Source: Pelomonas baiyunensis
GTDB lineage: Bacteria > Pseudomonadota > Gammaproteobacteria > Burkholderiales > Burkholderiaceae_C
DNA: 64,000 nt
NCBI RefSeq assembly: GCF_043555935.1
Contig: NZ_JBIGIB010000002.1
Span: 310,001 to 374,000, forward strand
Direction: 5' to 3'
Positions 53,218-62,239 of the stretch are shown piece by piece; the stretch's first letter is position 1; every line of letters starts with the position of its first letter. The notes under the pieces were generated by a model. It was not told the origin of the DNA. It was given only the letters and a program-made list of their open reading frames with translations, and ran no database searches. Made by a program: the position numbers and the translations under genes.

Positions 53218-54191
53218 ATGAACAAATGTTCACCCGCGTTCTCACCGCCCAGGATGACGTAGTTGACCTTTTTGAGGTCGGACAACTGCGTGCCGCCCGC
53301 GTACGAGATAGAGCTTTGCAGGTCTTCCTGCATCTCGCGCAGCGTGTCGGCGAGGTGGCCCTTCACCGGTTCGAGGATGCGCTTGCCTTCCACATGGCGG
53401 TACTCGCCCTTGTTGAAGTCGCTCGCGGAGCCGTAGTACTCCTTGTAGCGGCGACCGTCCACTTCGACGGTGGCGCCCGGAGATTCCTCGTGGCCCGCGA
53501 ACAGCGAGCCCACCATCACCATGCTGGCGCCGAAGCGCACGCTCTTGGCGATGTCGCCGTGGTGGCGAATGCCGCCGTCAGCCACGATGGGCTTGGTGGC
53601 CACCCGGGAGCACCACTTCAGGGCCGACAACTGCCACCCGCCGGTGCCAAAGCCCGTTTTCAGGCGGGTGATGCACACCTTGCCCGGGCCCACGCCCACC
53701 TTGGTGGCGTCCGCGCCCCAGTTCTCCAGGTCGATCACGCCTTCCGGGGTGCCCACGTTGCCGGCAATCACGAAGGCCGACGGCAGGTGCTGCTTGATGT
53801 GGGCAATCATGCGCTGCACGCTTTCGGCGTGGCCATGCGCGATGTCGATGGTGAGGTAGTCGGCGCCAATGCCCTCAGCGGCGAGTTGCTCCACCAGCGC
53901 GTGGTCGGCCGGCTTCACGCCAACACTCAGCGACACCATCAGGCCTTGCTCTCGCATGCGCCGGGCGTAGGCCAGGCTGTCCAGGTCGAAGCGGTGCATC
54001 ACGTAGAAGTAGCCCTCCCGGGCCAGCATCTCGGTGATGGGCTCGTCCACCACGGTCTTCATGTTGGCGGGTACCACCGGCAGCTTGAAGCGGTGGGGGC
54101 CGAACTGAACGGACGCGTCGCAGTCGGAGCGGCTTTCCACGCGGCATTTGCGCGGCAGCAGCAGGATGTTGTCGTAGTCGAAGATTTCCAT
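53214..54191 (-). CDS. guaC: GMP reductase, short (Bacillus-like) type
   Basis: A 325-residue enzyme converting GMP to IMP with NADPH. It has the TIM-barrel start DYDNILLLPRKCRVESRSD, the cofactor loop GADATKVGVGPGKVCITRL with the active-site Cys near 174, and GFGTGGWQLSAL. There is no CBS-domain insertion, excluding IMP dehydrogenase. At 325 residues it matches the Bacillus-type GuaC (326) rather than the 347-residue E. coli form. ATG at 54191 (MEIFDYDN) is the conserved start. Confidence 0.93.
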   Translation of the reverse strand: MEIFDYDNILLLPRKCRVESRSDCDASVQFGPHRFKLPVVPANMKTVVDEPITEMLAREGYFYVMHRFDLDSLAYARRMREQGLMVSLSVGVKPADHALVEQLAAEGIGADYLTIDIAHGHAESVQRMIAHIKQHLPSAFVIAGNVGTPEGVIDLENWGADATKVGVGPGKVCITRLKTGFGTGGWQLSALKWCSRVATKPIVADGGIRHHGDIAKSVRFGASMVMVGSLFAGHEESPGATVEVDGRRYKEYYGSASDFNKGEYRHVEGKRILEPVKGHLADTLREMQEDLQSSISYAGGTQLSDLKKVNYVILGGENAGEHLFM

Positions 54192-54287
54192 GGTCCAAGT
54201 CGCATTGATCGGCACGCGTTGGCGCAGTGCGTGCCTGTCTGCGAGCGCTTGACTTGGCTCCGGCCGGTCTCCGTGGCGACGAAAGAC

Positions 54288-54321
54288 CAAAAAAAACCGG
54301 ACGCCAAAATTTGGGCCCGGT
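54288..54321 (-). terminator. Rho-independent terminator of the DUF3422 gene
   Basis: On the minus strand an imperfect stem with outer ACCGG/CCGGT and inner CCAAA/TTTGG pairs runs into TTTTTTTT. It begins about 27 bases after the DUF3422 stop. Confidence 0.75.
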
Positions 54322-54347
54322 GATTGATTCTACGCGGCTGCTCGCGC

Positions 54348-55658
54348 TCAGTGCCCGAAAAACCGCTGGTGGATGCGGCGCGTCGTCCACCACACACCGG
54401 CCAACACCAGCGGGATGGCCGCGCCCACCGCCAGCTCGGGGCTCACCGGCAGCCAGCCCTCGTGCTTGAGCGCTTTGAAGCCATAGGCCAGCAGGCTGAC
54501 CACGTAGTAGGTGATGGCAGCGAGCGACAGCCCTTCCACGGTGGCTTGCATGCGCAGCTGCGTGCGTTGGCCTTCGCCCAGTTGGGTGAGCAACTGCTGG
54601 TTCTGGGCCTCGGTGGCAATGTCCACCCGCGTGCGCAGCAGGGCGCTGGTGCGCGAAATGCGCTGCGACAGCCGCGCTAGGCGCTGCTCGGTGGCCGTGA
54701 CGGTGGCAATGGCGGGCGAGAGGCGGCGCTGCATGAACTCGCCCAGGGTTTGCGTGCCGGCAACCTTGCCCTCGCGCAGTTCGTCCAGCCGGGCCTGCAC
54801 GATGCCGTGGTAGGCCTGCGTGGCACTGAACCGGTACTGTTGTTCGGCGGTGGCGTGCTCGATGCGGGCGGCCGTGGAGATGAGGTCGTCCAGCAGCTCG
54901 GCTTCCGAGGCGCCCCGGGCTTGCAGCCGCGCGGTGATGCCGGCCAGCGTGCTTTCCACTTCGGCCAGGGTGGGCGCCAGCGCCTTGGCCGCAGGCAGGC
55001 CGCGCAGGGCCATCAGCCGGTAGGTCTCCAGCTCCAGCAAGCGCTGTGAGATGCGGCCCACGCGCGTTTCCGGCGTGCCCGGTTCGGCCAGCACCACCAG
55101 GTGCTCGAAGCCGCTGGCCCGCAGTTGGAAGTCCGTCACCACCATCGAGTGGCCGCCGCCCATGGTGGAGGCCACCACCGGGTGCTCACCAAACCACGCA
55201 CCCGCTTCCGGCAATGCCAGGGGCGGCAGTGTGAGCGTGCGCTGCAGCAGCACCATTTTGATGGCCGCAAAGGTGCGGCCGGGCAGGGCGGCCAGCCACT
55301 CCGCCGAGACGGCCAGCGGCAGGCCGTCCAGCGCCTCCGGGCTGGCGGGCAGGTCAGCGGGCAGCGGTTGCACCACCGAGTAGCGCGTGAACTCGCTGTG
55401 CCGCTCCCATTTCACCGAGAACCCGCCGCAGCGCAGGCGCAGAAAGTTGCCGTTCAAGGCGTCCTCCGGCAGCCCTGCCTGGCCGGGCAGTTGCCGCAGG
55501 ACGGCCAGCTCGTCCTGTCGGGTCACGCCCTCGTTGAGCACCGCCACGTAGACGATGGCCGCGGGCAGCCGGATGCGGGCCTGGGGCCGCGCGTGCACCT
55601 CGTTGTGCAGCACATGGCGCAAGGGGTCGTCGGCGGGTAGGGTGCTGAGGTCGGACAT
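54348..55658 (-). CDS. DUF3422 family membrane-anchored protein
   Basis: A 436-residue protein. The N-terminal three quarters are soluble and largely helical, starting PLRHVLHNEVHARPQARIRLP, typical of DUF3422. Two hydrophobic helices close the protein near residues 378-400 (ITYYVVSLLAYGFKAL) and 408-426 (GAAIPLVLAGVWW), so it is anchored by its C-terminus with most of the chain probably cytoplasmic. Coiled-coil-like heptads appear between 230 and 370. The family is common in proteobacteria and has no assigned activity. It is divergent from the KAS III gene. Confidence 0.85.
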   Translation of the reverse strand: MSDLSTLPADDPLRHVLHNEVHARPQARIRLPAAIVYVAVLNEGVTRQDELAVLRQLPGQAGLPEDALNGNFLRLRCGGFSVKWERHSEFTRYSVVQPLPADLPASPEALDGLPLAVSAEWLAALPGRTFAAIKMVLLQRTLTLPPLALPEAGAWFGEHPVVASTMGGGHSMVVTDFQLRASGFEHLVVLAEPGTPETRVGRISQRLLELETYRLMALRGLPAAKALAPTLAEVESTLAGITARLQARGASEAELLDDLISTAARIEHATAEQQYRFSATQAYHGIVQARLDELREGKVAGTQTLGEFMQRRLSPAIATVTATEQRLARLSQRISRTSALLRTRVDIATEAQNQQLLTQLGEGQRTQLRMQATVEGLSLAAITYYVVSLLAYGFKALKHEGWLPVSPELAVGAAIPLVLAGVWWTTRRIHQRFFGH

Positions 55659-55790
55659 GGCAGCCTTGGAGACGAAGGGCGGTGAACCGGCAGGGTGGGG
55701 CACGGCGAGCCGAGCGCGGGTTGCACCAGGGTGGGTCGATAAAATCATGCCCTTGTTCCAACACGGGGCGGCGGCGAGCCCTTCTCAATC

Positions 55791-56936
55791 ATGCAAGCTT
55801 CATTCCCAACGGTGGTCATCAGCGGCACCGGCCTGTACCGCCCGCCGCACGTCATCACCAATGCCGAGCTCGTGACGGCGTTCAACGCCTACGCCGACCA
55901 GCAAAACGCCCTGCATGCCGACGCCATCGCCCGGGGTGAGCGCCAGCCGATGACGCACTCCAGCGTGGAGTTCATCGAGAAGGCCTCGGGCATCCAGCAG
56001 CGCTACGTCATCGACAAAGAGGGCGTGCTGGACCCCACGCGCATGTACCCGCGCTTTGCGCCGCGTGGCGACGATCAACTCTCGCTGATGGCTGAGATCG
56101 CCGCCGACGCGGCCCGCCAGGCGCTGGCCCAGGCCGGCAAGACGGGCGCGGACATCGACGCGGTGCTGTGTTCGAGTGCCAACATGCAGCGCGCCTACCC
56201 GGCGATGGCGGTCGAGATCCAGCAGGCGCTGGGTGCCGGCGGCTACGGCTTCGACATGAACGTGGCCTGCTCGTCGGCCACGTTCGCGCTGGAACAAGCC
56301 TTCAACGCGGTGCGCTCTGGCGCCAGCAAGTGCGTGCTGGTGGTGAACCCGGAAATCACCTCCGCCCACCTAGAGTGGCGCGACCGCGACTGCCATTTCA
56401 TCTTCGGCGACGTGTGCACGGCGTTGATCGTGGAGCGCGCCGACACCGCCAGCGGCCCGGACCAGTGGGAAATCCTGGGCACGCAGCTGGCCACGCAGTT
56501 CAGCAGCAACATCCGCAACAACTTCGGCTTCATGAACCGCGCCGAAGACCGCGACCCCAACGCCCGTGACCTGACCTTCTATCAAGAAGGCCGCAAGGTG
56601 TTCAAGGAAGTGGTGCCCATGGCCGCCGCCCACATCGAGGCGCACCTGGAGAAGCTGGGCCTGGAGCCGACGCAGATGCGCCGCTTCTGGCTGCACCAAG
56701 CCAACCAGGGCATGAACCAGCTGGTCATCAAGAAGCTGGTGGGCGCCGAGGCCTCGGCCACCGCCGGCAGCGAGATCGCGCCGTTGATCTTGAACGAGTA
56801 CGCCAACACGGCGTCGGCCGGCTCCATCATTGCCTTCCACCACCACCGGGCCGACTTGAACGCGGGCGATGCCGGCGTGATTTGCTCGTTCGGTGCCGGC
56901 TACTCCATCGGCAGCGTGGTGGTGCGCAAGCGCTGA
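55791..56936 (+). CDS. Beta-ketoacyl-ACP synthase III-like protein (long form)
   Basis: A 381-residue condensing enzyme with the Cys-His-Asn triad of KAS III: Cys160 in NVACSSATFAL, His302 in FWLHQANQGMN and Asn339 in EYANTASAGS. It is 60 residues longer than E. coli FabH (317), mainly from an insertion at about residues 30-60 and a segment near 240. It may start fatty acids, or act in polyunsaturated or secondary pathways. The housekeeping fab cluster is not here, so this is probably an additional KAS III. Its start at MQASFPTVVISGTGLYRP is the only reasonable one. Confidence 0.9.
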   Translation: MQASFPTVVISGTGLYRPPHVITNAELVTAFNAYADQQNALHADAIARGERQPMTHSSVEFIEKASGIQQRYVIDKEGVLDPTRMYPRFAPRGDDQLSLMAEIAADAARQALAQAGKTGADIDAVLCSSANMQRAYPAMAVEIQQALGAGGYGFDMNVACSSATFALEQAFNAVRSGASKCVLVVNPEITSAHLEWRDRDCHFIFGDVCTALIVERADTASGPDQWEILGTQLATQFSSNIRNNFGFMNRAEDRDPNARDLTFYQEGRKVFKEVVPMAAAHIEAHLEKLGLEPTQMRRFWLHQANQGMNQLVIKKLVGAEASATAGSEIAPLILNEYANTASAGSIIAFHHHRADLNAGDAGVICSFGAGYSIGSVVVRKR

Positions 56937-56965
56937 GTGCCGCCCGGTGCAGCCAGGCGGCCGCG

Positions 56966-58504
56966 TCAGCGCGGCAGCTTGAACTGCGCCACCAGCGTGG
57001 CCAGCCGTGCGGCCTGTTCTTTCAGGCTTTCGGCGGCGGCCGCGCTTTCTTCCACCAAGGCCGCGTTCTGTTGCGTGGTTTGGTCCAGCACGTGAATTGC
57101 ACCGTCGATTTGGCCGATGCCATCGCTTTGCGCGTGGCTGGCGTCGCTGATCTCACGGATCAGGTCGCTCACCTTGGTCACCTCGGTGACGATGCTGCGC
57201 ACCGTCTCGCCGGCGCGGCCCACTTGCACCGTGCCGGTTTCCACCCGCTCCACGCTGCTGCCGATCAGGGCCTTGATCTCTCGCGCCGCCGTGGCGGAGC
57301 GCTGGGCCAGCGTGCGCACCTCCGACGCCACCACCGCAAAGCCGCGGCCCTGCTCGCCAGCCCGCGCCGCTTCCACGGCGGCGTTCAGCGCAAGGATGTT
57401 GGTCTGGAACGCGATGCCGTCGATGACCCCGATGATGTCGGCGATGCGGCGGGAGCTTTCCGAGATCTGGCCCATGGTGTCGATCACTTCGCCCACCGCG
57501 CTCCCCCCGCGCTGCGCCACCTCGGCGGCCGACTGCGCCAGCTCGGTGGCGCGTCGGGCCACCTCCGCGTTGTTGCGCACGGTGGCGGTCAGCTCCTCCA
57601 TCGCCGCGGCGGTTTCCTCCAGGCTGCTGGCCTGCTCTTCGGTGCGGTGACTCAGGTTGAGGTTGCCCCCGGCAATTTCGGCGGAGGCGGTGGCAATCGA
57701 CTCTGCGCTCTCACGGACCTGGCCCACGATATGGGCCAGCCCGCTGCCCATTTGTTCCAGGGCGGTCAGCAGGTGGCCGGTTTCGTCGCGGTCATGCCCC
57801 TCCACATGCCGGCTCAAGTCGCCCGCCGCCACGGTTTGCGTGTGGCGCATGGCGCGGTGCAGCGGGCGCGTGATGTGCCCGGCTGCCACGATGCTGAGCG
57901 CCATCAGCAAGCCGATGCCGAGCACCGTGGCCCCAATCAGCAGCCATCGCGCGGTGGATGCCGCGGCGGCGCCTCCAGCGTCGGTTTCGCGGGCGTGGTT
58001 GTGGATGACATCGCTCAGCTCGGCCATGTCCTCTTCCAGCACCTTGAAGGCGCGGTTGAACCCTGGCATGCGGCCCTCCGCACCGGCGAGGTCTTTGTCA
58101 GCCAGTTCCACCACATCGTTGGCGGCACGCAGGTAGGCCGTCATCAAGCCCTTGGTTTTCTCCACCGCAGCGGAAATCGCTGGGCTCAACGCGAGGGCCT
58201 TGAGTTCGTCGAACTGTTCGTTGAAGGTCTTGGTGTGTTCCGCCAGGTCTTTGCGCACGCTGGCCACTTCGGCCGCATCGCCTTTGGTGCCCGCCAGCAT
58301 GGCTCGCAGCACGTCGCCCCGCAGGGCGTCGTGCATCATGTCAGCCTCCAGCTGCGACCGCAGCGCGGTGTTGGACGCCGACACCGCCGTGGCGGTGCCG
58401 GTCATCATGCCCAGGGCCACAAAGCCCACCCCGCCCACCAGGGCGACGAAAAACGCGCTCATCAAGCTCAGCGCCATCAGGCGCCCGCGGATGCTCAGCT
58501 TCAT
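56966..58504 (-). CDS. Methyl-accepting chemotaxis protein
   Basis: A 512-residue transducer. TM1 is at about 12-32, a periplasmic four-helix-bundle-like domain spans about 33-188, TM2 is near 190-212, then HAMP and the cytoplasmic signalling hairpin, whose tip reads IDGIAFQTNILALNAAVEAARAGEQGRGFAV near residue 385. The absence of a C-terminal NWETF-like pentapeptide suggests it depends on other receptors for adaptation enzymes. The gene starts 10 bases after the stop of an outer-membrane protein gene on the same strand, implying one transcript. The ligand is unknown. Confidence 0.93.
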   Translation of the reverse strand: MKLSIRGRLMALSLMSAFFVALVGGVGFVALGMMTGTATAVSASNTALRSQLEADMMHDALRGDVLRAMLAGTKGDAAEVASVRKDLAEHTKTFNEQFDELKALALSPAISAAVEKTKGLMTAYLRAANDVVELADKDLAGAEGRMPGFNRAFKVLEEDMAELSDVIHNHARETDAGGAAAASTARWLLIGATVLGIGLLMALSIVAAGHITRPLHRAMRHTQTVAAGDLSRHVEGHDRDETGHLLTALEQMGSGLAHIVGQVRESAESIATASAEIAGGNLNLSHRTEEQASSLEETAAAMEELTATVRNNAEVARRATELAQSAAEVAQRGGSAVGEVIDTMGQISESSRRIADIIGVIDGIAFQTNILALNAAVEAARAGEQGRGFAVVASEVRTLAQRSATAAREIKALIGSSVERVETGTVQVGRAGETVRSIVTEVTKVSDLIREISDASHAQSDGIGQIDGAIHVLDQTTQQNAALVEESAAAAESLKEQAARLATLVAQFKLPR

Positions 58505-58514
58505 GGAGGCCTCC

Positions 58515-59315
58515 TCAGAAGCGGGTCGACAGACCGACGGTCCAACTCCAATCAGGCGCGGCGGCGTTGACACCCCGCGACACGGCGGTGTCCAGCTGCA
58601 GATCGCGCGTCAGCAGCCAGGCCACGCCCGCGTCCAGCGTGACCACCCGCCCGCCGTGGCGCGCTGCGGCGAGCTGCTGGCCTGACAGCTCCACAAATCC
58701 GCGCAGCGTGTCGGTGAAGGATTTGCCCACCACGGCCGCCAAGATGGCGCCGGTGTAGTGATGGCCGTTTTCGTCGCGATCGCGGTACAGGCCGGGCATC
58801 ACGCCGAGGGTCCAGCCGCCCGCGAATTCCCATTCCGCCACCATGCGCAGCGAGGGACGCACGCCCTGACCCCGAAATGCACCGGAGCCGCTGTCCAGGT
58901 CCGCGTGCAGCAGCCAACCGATGCCCGGTGTGCCCGCCGCCTCGTCGCCATCGCGTTGGTGCCATTTCACGCCGACGGCCAGGTCAGACCAGCCTCGCGT
59001 GGTGCTGGAGCCGGTGCTGTCGGTGCTGCGTTGTCGCAGCCGTCCATCGGTCTCGAATCGCAATTCCCATGCGTCTGCCACGCCGATGCGCAGCAGCGTG
59101 GGCGTGCTGCCCAGTCGCGTTCGGGTGCCGCCTTGGCGGTCGCGCTCCCACGCCAAGCTGGTTTCCAGCTGGATGCGGCCTTTGCCGACTACATCGCTGG
59201 ATTCCACGAAATCGGGTCGGTCGGTGGCGATGGACTCGTCATCGGCCCACGTGGGCAGGCTGCAAGTCAAACCCAGGGCCCACAGGCCCAGGCCTAGCGC
59301 TGAACGGGTATTCAC
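58515..59315 (-). CDS. Outer-membrane beta-barrel transporter-like protein (MetA-pathway/phenol-type)
   Basis: A 266-residue secreted protein with a signal peptide (GLGLWALGLTCSLPTWA, cleavage near residue 24) and alternating amphipathic strands, resembling the putative MetA-pathway of phenol degradation barrel family. The mature start is DDESIATDRPDFVESSDVVG. The C-terminus ends in Phe (GLSTRF), the canonical signal for BAM insertion. The GTG at 59315 is preceded by GGGAG. It is followed by an MCP gene after 10 bases, so uptake and chemotaxis may be coordinated; this is inference. Confidence 0.83.
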   Translation of the reverse strand: MNTRSALGLGLWALGLTCSLPTWADDESIATDRPDFVESSDVVGKGRIQLETSLAWERDRQGGTRTRLGSTPTLLRIGVADAWELRFETDGRLRQRSTDSTGSSTTRGWSDLAVGVKWHQRDGDEAAGTPGIGWLLHADLDSGSGAFRGQGVRPSLRMVAEWEFAGGWTLGVMPGLYRDRDENGHHYTGAILAAVVGKSFTDTLRGFVELSGQQLAAARHGGRVVTLDAGVAWLLTRDLQLDTAVSRGVNAAAPDWSWTVGLSTRF

Positions 59316-59412
59316 ATTGGACTCCCTGAACCATTCGGCTTGCACTCCACTCTATCGAAGCGTTCGCAACTTGGCCAATCTGGCGTGTCAGGCCTTGCGC
59401 TATCGTGACGGA

Positions 59413-60849
59413 ATGAGCGAATTGAGCTTTTTCTGGCACGACTACGAAACCTTTGGCCGCGTGCCGCGCCGCGACCGCCCTGCGCAGTTCGCGGGGCTGC
59501 GCACCGATGCCCAACTCAACGAGGTGGGCGAGCCGCTGATGCTGTATTGCCAGCCCGCGCCCGATTACTTGCCCGACCCCGAGGCCTGCCTGCTGACGGG
59601 CATCCTGCCTCAGCACTGCGCCGAGCGCGGCGTGCCCGAGCACGAGTTCGCCGCCGCTATCGAGACCGTGTTGGCCCTGCCCGGCACGGTGGGCGTGGGC
59701 TACAACTCCATCCGCTTCGACGACGAAGTCACCCGCCACCTCTTCTGGCGCAACCTCATCGACCCCTACGGCCGCGAGTGGCAAAACGGCTGCGGCCGCT
59801 GGGACTTGCTGGACGTGGTGCGCTGCGCCTACGCGCTGCGCCCGGACGGCCTGGAGTGGCCCAAGCATGAAGACGGCCGCCCCAGCTTCAAGCTCGAACA
59901 CCTGACCGTGGCCAACGGCGTGGCCCACGAGGCGGCGCACGATGCGCTGTCCGACGTGCGCGCCACCGTGGCGCTGGCGCGCAAGCTGCGCAACGCCCAG
60001 CCCAAGCTGTGGGATTTCTGCGTCAAGCTGCGCAGCAAGCAGGCCGTGTGGGACGAGATTGGCGTGGGCAAGCCCTTCCTGCACATCAGCGGCATGTACG
60101 GCCCCGAGCGCGGCTGCATCGCACTGGTGTGGCCGCTGGCCCCGCACCCGACGAACAAGAACGAGCTCATCGTCTGGGACTGCGCGGCGGACCCAACCGA
60201 GCTGCTGACGCTGAACGCGGAGGCCATCCGCACCCGCATGTTCACCAAGCAGGACGCGCTGCCCGAGGGCGTGACGCGGCTGCCGATCAAGACCATCCAC
60301 GTCAACAAGAGCCCCATCGTCATCAGCAACCTCAAGACCTTGAGCCCCGCGATGGCCGAGCGCTGGGGGCATGACGTCGAAGCGCAGCTCGCCAACGCCC
60401 GCGTGTTGGCGGAGAAGGGCCGGGCGCTGGACGGCCTGTGGCTGGAGGTCTTCCAGCGCGAGCCCTTCGCCGCAGCGGATGTGGACGAAGACCTGTACGG
60501 TGGCTTCATCGGCACCGAGGACCGCCGCGCACTCAACCGCGTGCGCACCATGACGCCGGAGCAGTTGGCCGAGCGCGCCGCGCAAGGCAAGCTGGCGTTT
60601 CAGGATGCGCGGCTGGACGAGCTGGTGTTCCGCTGGCGCGCGCGCAACTTTCCCGTCACCCTGTCTGCGCAGGAGATGGAACGCTGGCAGGCCCATTGCG
60701 GGGCGCGGCTGCACGAGGGTGAGGGCGGCGCCCAGACGCTGGCGAACTTCATGGAGCGCATCGATCAACTTGGCGAAACGGCCGAGGACGAGCGCAGCCA
60801 GGACATCCTGGGCGCGCTGTACGACTACGCCGAACAGATCGCGCCTTGA
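59413..60849 (+). CDS. sbcB: Exodeoxyribonuclease I
   Basis: A 478-residue 3'-5' single-strand DNA exonuclease used in mismatch repair and recombination; E. coli ExoI is 475. The DEDDh core is visible: HDYETFG (Asp10, Glu12) at the start, GYNSIRFDDEVTRH near 97, and AHDALSDVRATVALAR near 178 with the terminal His-Asp. The ssDNA-binding C-terminal domains follow to the end. The ATG at 59413 (MSELSFFWHDYET) is the conserved start. It is divergent from the barrel/MCP unit. Confidence 0.96.
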   Translation: MSELSFFWHDYETFGRVPRRDRPAQFAGLRTDAQLNEVGEPLMLYCQPAPDYLPDPEACLLTGILPQHCAERGVPEHEFAAAIETVLALPGTVGVGYNSIRFDDEVTRHLFWRNLIDPYGREWQNGCGRWDLLDVVRCAYALRPDGLEWPKHEDGRPSFKLEHLTVANGVAHEAAHDALSDVRATVALARKLRNAQPKLWDFCVKLRSKQAVWDEIGVGKPFLHISGMYGPERGCIALVWPLAPHPTNKNELIVWDCAADPTELLTLNAEAIRTRMFTKQDALPEGVTRLPIKTIHVNKSPIVISNLKTLSPAMAERWGHDVEAQLANARVLAEKGRALDGLWLEVFQREPFAAADVDEDLYGGFIGTEDRRALNRVRTMTPEQLAERAAQGKLAFQDARLDELVFRWRARNFPVTLSAQEMERWQAHCGARLHEGEGGAQTLANFMERIDQLGETAEDERSQDILGALYDYAEQIAP

Positions 60850-60882
60850 CCTGAGCCCGGGCGTGGCTGCGCCCCGGGGCGT

Positions 60883-62238
60883 TTAACGGTTGAGGTACTT
60901 GTCCCGCAGCGCCGTCTGCCGGTCGCTCAGTTCCACCTCACGGCCGCGCACGAACACGCGCTCGATGCGGGTGCTGGGTTCCAGCGGGTCACCGTCGGCG
61001 ATGAAGAGCGTGGCCAGCTTGCCGACCTCCAGCGAACCCAGCTTGTCAGCGATGCCCAGGATCTGCGCCGGGTACAGGGTCACGGATTTCAGCGCTTCGT
61101 CGTCGGACAGGCCGAAGGCCCGTGCGTGCGCGGCCTCGAAGGGCAGGTTGCGGGCGTTGGACGAGTCGCGGCCGCCCTCGGCGATGCAGTAGCGCACGCC
61201 GGCGGCGGCCAATTGAGCCGGCAGGCTGAACAGCGCATCCGGCGGGTCGTCACGGCGCATGGGCAGGCGCAGCAGGCCGCCGATGATCACCGGCACCTGG
61301 CGTTCGCGCAGGGTGTCGGCCACGCGCCAGGCGTCGGCGCCGCCGTGGAGGATGAGCTTCAGGCCATGGCGCGCGGCAAAGTCCAGCGCGAAGCGAATCT
61401 GTGCGAGGTCGTCCGCGTGCATCACCACCGGCCGCGCCGGCGTGGCGCCCGGTGCGGCCGGCAGCACGGCGCGCATGGCCTCCCAGCGCGTGTCCACCGG
61501 CGTGGTCGGGTCGGCGGCGCGGGCCAGGGCGTAGGCTTTGGCGGCATCGAAGGCGTCGTCCAGTTGCTTGAGCCGGGCCTCGGTGGAGCGGCGGATCTCA
61601 GCCAGTCGGGCCTCAGGCTGGTTCGGGAACAGCGCTGCGTTCAGGCGCAGGCGTGGCACGGCGATGTGCAGCCCGAACTCGGGCACCAGGGCCATGTCTT
61701 GCCAGTTCCAGCCTTCCAGTTGCAGCAGGGCGGAGGTGCCGGTGATCAGCCCCGTGCCTCGTGCGCCGGGCACGGAAAGCGCCGTCAGCACGCCGCCGGC
61801 GCGCGTGACGGGCAGCAGGTCGCTGTCGGCGTTGAAGGCCACCAGCGCGCGGGCGTTGGGGTTCAGCGCGCCGGCCTCGGCCACGTCGGTGGAGGCCAGC
61901 ACGGACTGGATTTCCGCCAAGCCCAGCACGGTGTGCGCCGCGACGAAGCCGGGGTACACGTGCCGCCCTCCGAGGTCGACCGTGCGGGTGCCGGGCGGCG
62001 TGGCCAGGTCCGCACCCCCGACGGCGCGGATGAGGCCGCCCTCGATCAGCAGGCTGCCGTCTGGCACAGCGGGGCCACTGACCGGGTGCAGTGTGGCGTT
62101 GCGCAGCAGCAGCGGCTCGCGTTGCGCGGGAGGCGGGGTGTTGGGCGAGGCCGCGGTGGTGAGCGTGCTGCCGAGCAGGACCGTGAGCAGCGTGGTGACC
62201 AGCGCGGCGCGCCGTGCAGTGCGGGTGGCGTGCTTCAT
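60883..62238 (-). CDS. Amidohydrolase-family protein, secreted, lacking the first metal-binding HxH
   Basis: A 451-residue protein with a signal peptide (RRAALVTTLLTVLLGSTLTTAAS, cleavage near residue 28) and an amidohydrolase beta-barrel with a composite-domain C-terminus (LGSLEVGKLATLFIADGDPLEP). At the position of the usual metal-binding HxH the sequence reads GFVAAHTVLGL, so the second His is missing. HADD and LILHGGADAW near residues 280-320 are retained. It follows its partner amidohydrolase by 1 base, so they are co-translated. The missing ligand suggests it is catalytically impaired or uses another arrangement. Start ATG at 62238. Confidence 0.83.
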   Translation of the reverse strand: MKHATRTARRAALVTTLLTVLLGSTLTTAASPNTPPPAQREPLLLRNATLHPVSGPAVPDGSLLIEGGLIRAVGGADLATPPGTRTVDLGGRHVYPGFVAAHTVLGLAEIQSVLASTDVAEAGALNPNARALVAFNADSDLLPVTRAGGVLTALSVPGARGTGLITGTSALLQLEGWNWQDMALVPEFGLHIAVPRLRLNAALFPNQPEARLAEIRRSTEARLKQLDDAFDAAKAYALARAADPTTPVDTRWEAMRAVLPAAPGATPARPVVMHADDLAQIRFALDFAARHGLKLILHGGADAWRVADTLRERQVPVIIGGLLRLPMRRDDPPDALFSLPAQLAAAGVRYCIAEGGRDSSNARNLPFEAAHARAFGLSDDEALKSVTLYPAQILGIADKLGSLEVGKLATLFIADGDPLEPSTRIERVFVRGREVELSDRQTALRDKYLNR

Positions 62239-62239
62239 G

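Noticed and set aside
54192..54347. Purine riboswitch in the guaC leader
   Set aside because: The gap contains the DUF3422 terminator and no three-way-junction pattern with conserved purine-aptamer loops is visible.
56882..58570. Plus-strand open frame overlapping the chemoreceptor and the end of the KAS III gene
   Set aside because: It crosses two well-supported genes and encodes a His/Gln/Arg-rich product without domains.
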